This document shows positions 40,790 to 51,400 of a stretch of 64,000 bases of DNA, piece by piece. The notes below the pieces were generated by a model that made no database searches, was not told the DNA's origin, and saw only the letters and a list, made by a program, of their open reading frames with translations. The DNA is from Symsagittifera roscoffensis. Its lineage: Eukaryota; Xenacoelomorpha; Acoela; Convolutidae. The stretch's first letter is position 1, and the number at the start of each line of letters is the position of its first letter. The stretch lies in contig NC_087069.1 of the NCBI RefSeq assembly GCF_963678635.1, positions 51,222,938 through 51,286,937 on the forward strand, written 5' to 3'. A program made the position numbers and the translations under genes.

Positions 40790-40898
40790 TGTAGAATATG
40801 TAATTCTATGATCTCATATAGCCGGAAAACGCAGATAGATACTTGAATTGATATCCGGATTATTAGTTATAAGTTACAGGCATGATGATATATACGTA

Positions 40899-41710
40899 TC
40901 AATTAGGGGTTTTAAAAAAAGCGGTATTTGGCCCGAAGTGAGAAATCGAAACCAGGGACAGGACTTCGCCAATGTCCCTGGCCAGTTCATTTTGCTCGGC
41001 CGGAAGTTTTCCCCCATAATCTCTCAATTGATTTGCGAGCCACAACGCCTCCGTTGAATTCATCGGTACGGTCATCTCGCACTCTACTCCATACTTGAAG
41101 TAGACGATAGTGATGTCAGAGATGTGGCGGTGTGTGCCGAGGTATGCGGCCACTTTCATTAGCTTTATTCGCAAGGGGAGTTCTGTGGGCTGGTTCCTGC
41201 CCCAAAAGAAGGGGGTAGCGTTCTCCCCCTCCTCAAACTGAAGGGCCCAGACGAAATAAGATTGGGTGGCCATGTGTTTTACGGGAAATTCGGCTCTAAA
41301 TAGGACAAAATGGGACTTTTTATGAGTTAAATGAAAAGTTTGGCTAAAAGAACAGGTTACAAAATATTCAAAACAAATTATTGAAAGTTTATACCAAAAA
41401 TTACTCACCTTTTAAAAGTAACTTGAATGTAGTAGATACGAAATAGGAATGATGCGCACAGCCCAAAATCGAACGTCCTATAATCCAGCAAGTATTTGCA
41501 GTAAATATTTGTCGGAGACGAACGAATCGAAGCATGTGCATAATAGGGACCCAAAATGGTCGAAATTAAATACCAAGATGAGAATGATGAAGATATTTGA
41601 AATAATAAGAAAAGTTCAAGTAAAAGGGGATTTTGAATAAAACTATGTAGGTTTTGGATGCATTCCGGTAATAATTGCGACATGCCCTTCCCCTTTGTGG
41701 GGCCCCTCAT
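40899..41710 (-). CDS. Antisense LTR gene, second copy: downstream spliced ORF
   Basis: Two frames (41409-41710 and 40899-41295) separated by the same 113-bp consensus intron as in the 5' LTR. One residue difference in each exon (His/Asp and His/Tyr). Function unknown. Confidence 0.45.
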
Positions 41711-42602
41711 GTTGCTGCCAATACTGGAGGTAAATAGCTTCCGATCCGTTTTGACCGTGTTTATTCCCCGCGACGTAATTCCATTTCGGGGGACTTAGGT
41801 CGGTCCGGTACTCGTATATATGTACCCCGAGCATTTCGGCGAGCAGGTGCATGTCGGAATCAATGACCCCACGTGATAGTAACGTCGCATTGGGATCGTG
41901 AAAAGGATAATAGAACGAATCCAAACGTCCTCGTTCACGCAATTGCTGATCCTCTAAGGTCCGTTGCAAGCGGTACGACTGTACTTTTCTCCCGGTAATA
42001 AGGTAATGTAGGCAATCCAATAAACAAGAAGAAAGAGTGCAAGCGCCTTCGATCGTAATGGGTTCGTGCGTGTTGACGTTGGCACTATCGCAGTCTTGGG
42101 TGGCGATAGGTTTTTTCCCGGCAACGAAGACAGGGACACGAGGTTTATGCGATCGATTTCCTTTTGCTTTCTTCACCGGCGTCATAATCGTCCGGCATAT
42201 TCGTTCGCGAGTCTTGGACGATAAATGTCGCATAGGAACCTCGTCAGATAGGATCATCCGGGCTTCAATACATTTAATGCACTCGAAACAGACATTTCGA
42301 CAGACATCACGGAGGTCTCCCTCTATGAAATACTTCGATCGCGCTTCTTGGTGTAGATCGTTATAGTTCCCCCGATGACTTAAGGTTGACCTATGTAAAT
42401 TACGTATCACGGGGGTGACGTTAAGCTTGTGGAGAACGATTTTCCCATCTCGGCGTAGGTATCCATCCACGAGGGAATACTTCTTCGCTCTAAGGCAGAA
42501 GGCGGTTCTTTTGTTTCGGGCAAGGCCGGGGGGTATTTTCCGTCGTTCTTTCGGGGTAGCGTGGAGATATTGGGATATTTGGGTATATAATTCAAAATCC
42601 AT
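41643..42602 (-). CDS. Antisense LTR gene, second copy: H2C2 zinc finger fused to OTU-like domain
   Basis: Same 319-residue frame as the 5' LTR copy. It keeps H70, H76, the Cys cluster, C188 and H307. Residue differences are Gln/His at 58 and Ala/Val at 156; two further substitutions are silent. Both copies being open suggests that neither has decayed since insertion. Confidence 0.65.
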   Translation of the reverse strand: MDFELYTQISQYLHATPKERRKIPPGLARNKRTAFCLRAKKYSLVDGYLRRDGKIVLHKLNVTPVIRNLHRSTLSHRGNYNDLHQEARSKYFIEGDLRDVCRNVCFECIKCIEARMILSDEVPMRHLSSKTRERICRTIMTPVKKAKGNRSHKPRVPVFVAGKKPIATQDCDSANVNTHEPITIEGACTLSSCLLDCLHYLITGRKVQSYRLQRTLEDQQLRERGRLDSFYYPFHDPNATLLSRGVIDSDMHLLAEMLGVHIYEYRTDLSPPKWNYVAGNKHGQNGSEAIYLQYWQQHEGPHKGEGHVAIITGMHPKPT

Positions 42603-42737
42603 GATAAAGATGATAAATCGAATAATATGTAATAAGATGAAGAAACCGTTTAGAACGCTACCGAATGATTGATTGGTAAATAATAAAATAGTTAAGTTAA
42701 GATTGAATTAAACTCGTGTTTAATTAAGTTCGTGGGA

Positions 42738-43037
42738 TTAATTCCCCTCTTTAGTGAAAATAGTGAATGCAATAGCTCCCGCCAACCCCCCCAACTCGGG
42801 AACTATAAGGGCGAACTTTATGAAATTTAATGGAGTGATACTAGAGATGATTTGACCCGGGCATGCAAAGCGCCGGACCCGCTTGACCCCCTGGGGGCCG
42901 AGTGATAACGGTTCCCGGAAGTGCAAATGGCCCCACCGGAAACCCTTAACTAATGATCCGATTGAGCTCATTTTTAAATATGTGGTAGCCCTGGATGAGG
43001 GAGGCTTAAGTTTGGAATTCCGGATCTCCAAGGTCAC
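42738..43037 (-). CDS. Antisense LTR small ORF, second copy
   Basis: 99 residues, identical to the 5' LTR copy except Leu to Pro at residue 12. The hydrophobic C-terminal segment is preserved. Could be fortuitous. Confidence 0.35.
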   Translation of the reverse strand: MTLEIRNSKLKPPSSRATTYLKMSSIGSLVKGFRWGHLHFREPLSLGPQGVKRVRRFACPGQIISSITPLNFIKFALIVPELGGLAGAIAFTIFTKEGN

Positions 43038-43511
43038 CCCGGCCCGATTTATGCCCTAAACAAACAAACCCCCACACGACTCCCGGAGGCTACTTCTCGA
43101 CCCCCAATGACCCTAGGGAGCTGAAACTTGGAGGGATGGTAGATAGTGACATGGTCTATCGTATATTAGGATGATGACCCTACTGGGTGACAATGGCACG
43201 GGCTATTAGCACTTGGGAATATCACCCCTTTTAGGTGTTAATGGGCTATTTGCGAAAAATAATGCGCGAGGGCATATCGATTTTATGGCTTATATGTGTA
43301 GTATAACCCACCCCGGTAAAAAGGACCCCTATAGGTCTCAGCTCCCGGTTGACCTTTCTGGTGCTAATTGACCTTTCCCGGGAAAAGTGATAATGAACCT
43401 TAAAAGTGGGATAACTTGAAGTATTTGTCGGATATGGATGAAACTTGGTAGGTACGACCCCATGTGACCTCGAACCGATTATGGGAGACTTGACCCCGGG
43501 TGACCCCGGGT

Positions 43512-43528
43512 TGACCTTTACTTGACCT
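43512..43528 (-). promoter_or_regulatory. DR5 nuclear-receptor-type site in the 3' LTR
   Basis: Same AGGTCA-AGTAA-AGGTCA arrangement as in the 5' LTR, unchanged despite a 10-bp duplication immediately beside it. Confidence 0.45.
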
Positions 43529-44919
43529 TTTGGAATTTTAGCCCCGAAACCCCTAAAATTAGCACCGGAAAGTAGCCCAAATCATATGTCTCATAATCAG
43601 GGGAGTTAATAGAGATATGTTATTGATATTGGGTGACAATTTGCGTGCATAGGAATTTAGGTAGGCATTTCCTGGAATTCGATGGAATATCTTGGCTTAA
43701 TGTATAGTGGTATATTGTTGGATTTAATACGAGTTAGTTAAATAAACATTGGGTTAAATTTTGACTTGGCGAATGAACTATTAATAGAAATGCGTCAATG
43801 GCGCAGAAAAGTAGTCACATATTAATTTGGCAATATGACAGAGGGAATAGGGAATTAATTAACATAAATATTAGAAATGTACTGGATATTCCATTGGCTT
43901 CTGGGAGATGTTTTTTTTGGCTCAATTGGACACTAGTTGGGGGAATGGCTTAACCTGAAGGTCGATTAGGTTGAAATTTGAATAGGTTATGCATGGGAAT
44001 TTTTGGATTATGATAATTAGGAAATTAAGTCCTTTGTGAATTTACCCTAAGTGTGGGAGACGGGAAAAGTTACGGGAAAGTTAAATAAAGTCCTTGGTAA
44101 TGTTGATATGTAAATATAGCTTGGATTGAGTTGAAGTTGCATTTGCTATTTGTTTTGCATAGCTTTGATTGGCATTTGGAACCTGGTATTTAAATTAATG
44201 TGATCATGCCGAGTTTATGAACTGGAACGTTGCGTAGGAGGCATAAAGGTAAATGCTAAGACTTATAAGGGGATGGCATCTCTAACTAAAACTAAGGGTA
44301 AATAGACTTAAGGTACGAACGTTCCGGTCGACCTTTGCGACAGAAAGAGAACAAAAATTAGGAGAGACTAATCAAGTTGGTTAGAAAAAGTTACGAAAAA
44401 CCTTAAAGGAACAACTTCGCGAAAGTTGTTAATTTATCGGGTAGGGTAATTTTTCTAAGTACTTTCAAGAAGAAAGGGAAACTCAGAGAGGCACCTCTGG
44501 AAGTTGATACTAGTGAAGTGTTGATAACTGTTAGAGGCAGTTAGTTAATTAATAATAATCGCAAACCCTTCTCCTTAATTGAACGAATAATTTTTATCTG
44601 GGCCAATTATAGGCCATTCTGTAGTTGGATTATATTTATCTCTTAATTCATTCTTATTATCGAAAAGTGTTGTTGCGAGCGATTATCGATTGACGAGAGA
44701 GGTACAGCCGGAAGAGCACCACAAAAGGGGGCGAGCAACATAATACGATACAGACCGGCTATCCACCAAATTAACCCTTTTGGGATTGTGAACAGCACTG
44801 GTACTTGGTTGCCCCACCGACCCAGTGTAAAAGGGAAACATATAGCGGCGACACGAAGTAGAGTGAAAGGTCGGCCTAGAGATATTGTGAATTCCACACG
44901 TTTACACTTATGACCCACA

Positions 44920-45119
44920 NNNNNNNNNNNNNNNNNNNNNNNNNNNNNNNNNNNNNNNNNNNNNNNNNNNNNNNNNNNNNNNNNNNNNNNNNNNNNNNNN
45001 NNNNNNNNNNNNNNNNNNNNNNNNNNNNNNNNNNNNNNNNNNNNNNNNNNNNNNNNNNNNNNNNNNNNNNNNNNNNNNNNNNNNNNNNNNNNNNNNNNNN
45101 NNNNNNNNNNNNNNNNNNN
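44920..45119. other. Assembly gap (200 N)
   Basis: Exactly 200 unknown bases, a conventional placeholder length, so the true distance is unknown. It separates the 3' LTR from a truncated large-ORF copy on the minus strand. Confidence 0.98.
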
Positions 45120-48100
45120 GTTCCGTGCCACTCCCGTCTTTCGAAAGGATACTCTCATAATTTTGTCAATTCTCCTCCTTCGAGGGGGACTCATGAATTT
45201 CTGCTCGTAATTTCTGCTCGTCTGGATGAAAGAGGCTCGAGACAGGCTGGCCGGTGCATCTTTCATAGGAGACATAATTGAGGAAGGCGTCATCAGTACC
45301 TGAGGTCCATGGACCTCTCCACTGACATCATTTTCACTGAACTGATACTCAAGCATATCCGTCTCTAATGCTCCTAAGTCCGTCTCGCTCGTCTTTTGTT
45401 CCTTCGCGTTCATGGGCTCGTCATCCTGACCCTCCGCATCATCATTGTTGGCATCGTCTGGCTTCGGTCCCGGTCCCGGTCCCGATCCGTCCTGGCGCAT
45501 ATATACGCCAGAGTCCGACCAAGGCGGTAAAGTCAGGTCAACTGCATGGTAAAATACTTCGTCATCCAATACTTCGAATTCACCGATTCATCGGGGCACC
45601 AGCTCTGGTACTGATGAAGCTGTCCTAATCTACTCGCATGAGCTCTTCAGAACCCTTCACTATCGGTCGCAGATTCCATGCTTGCTTTGAATTGAACATG
45701 GGAAAGGTCGTCACCACTCATTCGACACTTGAAGCTGTTGTTGAAGTCCATCACATCCATCAGGCTCCGCTATCCTTCCAAATAGGTTATGTCGCTGGCC
45801 AGTCCTCTCAGCTCCACTACTGAGACCAGATTGACATATAGCATTGAATTCTGATAGGCCTTTACTTGCAGATCAGGGAACACATGCGACATCACCGGTC
45901 CATATACCACTGTGATGAACTCTCTCAATCCAAAGACTAAAGCCAGCGGATTGATCCGCATAATCACAGCCAGATCTGTTAGTAGGGGCATGCCACCATA
46001 CTTTTTGATCTCACTCGCTCCTGCTATGATCTTATCCTCTCCCGTCAAGCTCCTGTTCTGTTGCAGGAGATATTGAAACAGGAGCGTTCTCCAACCCTTC
46101 ATCTTCCGATATGAGGCGGTATCCAACTGCGCTTTGAACTCTCGAACCGGCCCTTGTAGCTGCTCAGGTTAGCGCAGGAGTACGAACAAGTCAACAAACC
46201 GACCATAGGTTATCGTCATTAGGGTGAGGAGCATGTCCAGCCTCAGGTCGGCAAGTGCTTGAGTAAAGAGAATAACCGGTCCAAGGTTTCATGGCCAAAT
46301 GCTACATAAAGTGCCAACACAAGGCAGATCGACAGCTTCAAGACGTCTTTCAAAAAGCTCGCAATCAGGTTCCTGGAGGCTCTCGGTTAGCATGTGGACA
46401 AGAAGGATAGCGTCCACCCCGCTCCCATTCCTCCCTGGGTCCTTTTATATTGTACGTTCGTGGCCGGAACATCCGCTCGGATATTGTCCAGCGACATGGT
46501 GTTCACATCCTGCATCAACTGCTGCAACATCATGCCTCCAGCCTGCTACCTTTCGTTCAGTAGCTTTTTCAGATACATGTGGATCTCTTTTATCACCGGT
46601 GGGGCATGTTCAAGGGTGACATCGCCAAGCGTGCACAATCTCGGTGCCAAATACAGCTCTGCTCTATTGTACGGTTTTGTCCCCAAAGCCAGTGCCATGA
46701 GGGATTCCTCCGGCAACGTCAGGTTCCGCCTGAACTTTCTCTCCTGCGCGTTCCTCTCATAGTCCATTTGCCTGAACCACATGTCATTCACCACCTGCTG
46801 CAGCAGCACATGGTCATCAATTGCTCCTGGTCTCATTTGTAAAAACTTGGCGAAAATGGACAATTCCAACCCCAGAAGTTCATCCAGCACCACACGAGTT
46901 GTGCTGTGCTCTTTGAATCTCTATATGGCGTAAGAGATGTCTGGCCCAGGTGGCAGGGAGTTCCGAGCGAATAGGGTAATAAATATTTCGATCAATAGTT
47001 CTGTTCAGCGCGGGAATAACCACGCCAAATAGTCCCTCCGCCAGCGTGGTTACCATCCTGTACACAATTTGCAATGGTTCCAGCAGCATAGCATATCCCG
47101 TTGACAAGATAAATACAATTTTCACCACATTCCTGGTGAATCTTTGCTGTATTGAAGTAACCGTTTCTGTCATGGATGATAGGAGCGTCATTATGGATTC
47201 TTCATGGATGGAAATTGATCCGTCCGTGAGGTGTCTCAATAGCCCCGGCTCTGTAAATGATCATTCGAGCCGGCTATTATTATCATTTGTGGTTCCATGC
47301 TGACAAATATTTGCACGCTTTTTTCCATGCCTAATGCTTGTCCCCAATCCAGCTTGGGAGCCGTCAGGAAGGTCACGTCTGACAAAACATTGAACGGGGC
47401 TTGTTGACGTAGTCAGCACTGGCGACTATACTTCGAATTCTTGATGCGGACGGGGTCATAGGCAGCAAACAGGCTATCATCCTTCTGTGCATCCAGCCCT
47501 TTGTACCTCCTGTCTTCTCCTTCCACCGAGATTGCCCAAGGATAGTCTCTCGAATATTCACCAGGCGTTTGGCCCGGTGGTGTGGAGAACTGCCGTTACA
47601 TCTTGTGGTGTTTGTTGTTGGGCTTGTTCTCCGCCGCGTACTTGCCTTTTCGGAGTGGTGCTATCAGCTCTCTGGCCCTCCAACAGACGTCCAACGTATT
47701 CATGTTCAATTATGGCAATATGTCAGCTTTGTACTGTCCCCTGGCACTGGGATCTGGTCGGTTCCAGAGCAGCACACTGGCATTTCAGTTTCGTCTGCAC
47801 GCAAAATACTTGCACTCGTGGAAGTCAGGGAGCTTGTTGGATGTTAAGTTTTCCAAGCCGGCTTTCCAACGGCTGCCTTCGGGGAGGGGGAGCAGTCCTC
47901 AGCGTTTCTCTTACGTTCGAGTTGGGAGCAGCGGGAGTAACATTAGTGTTTTCTGATACCAAAGGTCGCAGACGATTGGTGAGTGGCTCAGGCACATTTC
48001 TCCTCACTCTAACTCTGGCAGTCGAACGGGTTGGTCCGAGCCAGGGAGTTACTCGCACTGAGTTCATCTTCCAGTTCTTCGATCTTCGTTTGGAAGGCGT

Positions 48101-48464
48101 CGCTAATCTACCGGCTTCCCTGTAGAGTGTTAAAGCGTATAACATCTCCGGTGAGCGCAAAATGGTCAGTCATACGCAATGTCTTCTCCAAATCCATGAG
48201 TCGCAACTCGCCTGGATTACTCCTGACAAGGTTAAGAATCATTTCAATTCATCGGGCCACGTTGCCGTTCATGAAATTGGCCACTGGTGTTTCCACCTCC
48301 AGGTTTTGTTGGACTGTGCCTCGGTTCGTAATTTTCCATTAATTCGTTCGAAAGGCAGACCAACGGGGTTCCCATATGTTATCTGGGGTAACCGTAGCCG
48401 CAGAGGTGTCATTAGTGCCTAACATTATCATCACCTCATGCCCTTTAGGCAGGCTCGGGGGTGC
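45120..48464 (-). pseudogene. Large SGNH-domain ORF, copy A, truncated and decayed
   Basis: Minus-strand fragments collinear with copy B (55.4-63.6 kb). They start inside an SGNH-hydrolase-like domain (MIMLGTNDTSAATVTPDN), then a Pro/Thr-rich linker (TAPPPRRQPLESRLG shared with B) and long unidentified regions (YRKMKGWRTLLFQYLLQQNR, VYGPVMSHVFPD), and end at the gap within SPPRRRRIDKIMRVSF. Many stops and shifts interrupt it. The 5' part is missing: it begins abruptly against a gypsy-type integrase. The C-terminal half is missing or in the gap. Confidence 0.7.
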
Positions 48465-51400
48465 AAACCGCTTCTGTATCCGCTTATACATTTTGTTCAC
48501 GCTTTGATCGCCCATCTGGTTTGTGTGAGCCAAACAATTACTCAGTTTGATACAGCTGTGATAGTACTATCAAAATATATTTGAAAGGATTTTGTCTTCT
48601 TCTCTACGCTTGCAGGCCACAATCCCGTCTTTGTTAAAATATAACATACCATTTCTCTTCATTTAAAATTGCTTTAAGATCTTATAAGTGTCCTCCTCCA
48701 AGTCAGCTTTGTGTGGTGCTCCGTTCTCTTTCCATCTGTTTAAATGGCTGGTCATCGTATAATTTTGCTGAGCTCTTAAATTATTCGACAGTCGGTACTT
48801 GGCTTTCAAATATGTCTTCATCACAATTAGCTGTCCACTAACTATTTCTGCAGCATGGGCATCGGCCATCATTTTTACACAGTATATCTGATTCAAAGAT
48901 GTCGCCTCTCGCTCCAAAGGTTTTAGATTGGAACGGAAGACTGTAGCATGCGGGAGTAATTTAATCGGACGTTTCGACACTCCTATCAACTCAAGTTCGT
49001 CTGCGGCATGATCGACATCAGTACTTTCTGAGTCGCTAGCTCTGACGTGTTGGTACTGGACGTAGTCTCAGACACGTTCACCTAGGACTGAGACTTCGAA
49101 CCATCACTTGAGCACTTGAGCACTCTCCGGACAAATCATCGTGACCGGGCCCGTTGGAACATGACGCCCCGGACAATTTCGCGTCTCGGCCAATTTCCTG
49201 ATTTTACTCCCCGGACAATGTCTCATCCCCGGATAAACAGTCCGAACACGCCCCGTACTCCTCTTTTGTACACCTTGAGCGGACTGAGTACTGGTCAGTT
49301 ATTGACGTTCCACGTATGAGGTCCTCAAAAGGAAATCTTTTGGTATCGACTTCACCAGCTGGTTCAATATTGATTGGCAATCCCGTTCAACGTCTCGACT
49401 CCGTATCGCTACCGGTCTCTTCTCTGTTCTTTCTGTGATGGCCAGCCTCTGCATGGTCTCCATTGATTCCTGATCCTTTCTTTCAACCTTTCTATCAAGC
49501 AGATCGCCGAGCAGTCGCATGAAGTACGGTGCTACGCGCACCGTTCTGTTCAGCAGCGCTATAATATTGATACCTGGCCTGGTACGTTCTTAATCTTCCA
49601 GGTTGGAGCGAACTAACAAATCTAAAGGAACCGGATCACACTTGCCAACACTTTTATCTCGGCAGTTCTTTCGACAGCAAATTCGGGCTGTCCTGGTATG
49701 GGATGCCCCGACTTGTCAAGCCATCCGGTGAGAGGTAGCTTGTCAAAGGTATCTTTGTACAGAAAGAGAAAACCATCCTCAGTCTCTGCCTGGTTAGTTT
49801 GCTTCTCTTCCAATCGCTCATAGAACTACATCTTTTTGCTGAGGCTGTCGGCATTTTGGTGTTTGTCACCTGTTCCATTCTCTATAATGATGTGATAGCC
49901 ATCCAGGCGTACAATCCAGCGACCGGTATAGCTCTGATCAATCGAATAAGTTTTAGGCCAGGCGAGAGCTAGATTCTCTACGCGCAAGTTAAAGGGAGCA
50001 CTCCCTAAGTAGGCTGCATAGTTATCCACAAAAGGATTACTGCGAACATATCCGCTTTCGGCGCACCATATTTCATTTCGGTATCCCTCAGAACCTTGCT
50101 CCCATAAGCTATGGGTCGGAGAACAGTACTTCCATTCAATTCTTGTTCCTGATGGAGTTTGCACGAGATAGCGTCTACTGATGCATCCATGTCCTTTAAA
50201 AACGTTCCTTTTTTGGTCGGCATGCCGAGGACCGGAGCCTCACAAAGTTGGCGATTGATGTTCTCAAAAGAGAATTGAGCCTCGTCAGTCCATATAAACT
50301 CTTGCCCTTACTTCGCATCAATTGCTGCATAGATTTTATCTTGTCAGTATACCCTTCGATAAACTCTCGGTAGTAGTTAGCGAAGCCGAGAAAGATCGTC
50401 AAGGATGTGTCGATGCATTCCCTGTCAGCACTGCTTCAGCTGCTTCAGGATCTGTTCTGACTCCGTGTTTGTCTACAAGGAGACCCAGATATTTTATTGG
50501 GTATCTCAAGATCTCTTACTTGGAGGATTTACAATTCAGGCAGGCCTCTTTCATGCAAATGAAGACTTCGTCCAGTCTCTGTATACGTCATCAAAGTGAC
50601 ATATTATGAAGTTGACAAACTTTTTTGTTACATTCGTGGGTGCCTGACCCATCAATTGTTGAAATGTAGCCGTCGCGTTGTATAGTTCAAAGGCATTATT
50701 TTTCATTGGAGCAGTGCCACTCACATGCAGAACATAATTTCTCTCAATCCTGTTTATTGAGGGGCACATGCCAGAACGCAGAGCCCACATCCAACGTCGT
50801 GAAGGTTTTTTACGTCTCCCAACTTTGAGAGACTTTCATCGATGCGAGAGATCGTTTAAGCATCTTTCATCGTTGCTGCGTTCCAGCAGCGGAAATTGCA
50901 ACAAAACCTAAGTTGCCCCCTTTCTTTTTAGCCATGACGACGCCACAGGCCCACGTGGACTTTCGATGGCTCTTCATGTCATTTTTTGCATTATTATCTC
51001 AACTTCTTTCCTACATGCTTCTGACTTACGTGGGTTCATTCTCCTAGCTCCCTCCCTGTGAGGTTACGAACCGTCTTCTATCTCTATATCATTATCTACA
51101 AAAATGCAACAACCTAAGTCGTTTTTGTCCACCGTTAACTCTGTGTCTGTCGATCTCTCAGGAAAATTTGAGAAACTAGACAGCCCATCGTCTGTCTCTG
51201 ATTTCAAAGAAAACATTTTTTCAAAAGACTTTAATTAATTTACTCTTTTCAAGATACATTTTTTGTTGGCAGGTGATGGGCACTCGATTACTTAGAACCT
51301 CTCGAAGTTCTCCAAACTCTGATATTCTGTGTTCAGACGCCATGCATAGCCAAGCAGCTTTCCACGTTGTGTCGTCACCGATGTTGCCTATGTGTTCAAC

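Larger units (their letters stand above)
28143..44906 (+). mobile_element. Ty3/gypsy retrovirus-like element with env and 4.1-kb LTRs carrying antisense genes
   Basis: 16.8 kb overall: LTR, tRNA-Asn primer site, gag, pol, env, polypurine tract, LTR. The domain order protease, reverse transcriptase, RNase H, integrase and a fusion-type env places it with errantivirus-like Metaviridae. The LTRs differ by only about 20 substitutions and two small indels counted by eye (about 0.5 percent), so the insertion is young. Pol and env are open. Gag has one internal frame break. The LTRs are far longer than the few hundred bases usual in this family because they hold an antisense gene cluster. Target-site duplications are not seen. 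Confidence 0.93.
40790..44906 (+). repeat. 3' LTR (4117 bp)
   Basis: Same termini as the 5' LTR and collinear with it at an offset of 12647. Differences seen: about 20 substitutions, loss of 2 bases near 43420 and a 10-bp tandem duplication (GACCCCGGGT) near 43500. Ends TTTACA at 44906, followed by only 13 bases before the assembly gap. Confidence 0.92.

Noticed and set aside
44643-45569. A 308-codon minus-strand frame running through the N block
   Set aside because: It joins LTR sequence to the large-ORF fragment only because unknown bases carry no stops; it is an artefact of the gap.
47487-48125. Plus-strand 212-codon frame
   Set aside because: It is antisense to the collinear large-ORF copy A and has no recognisable domain.
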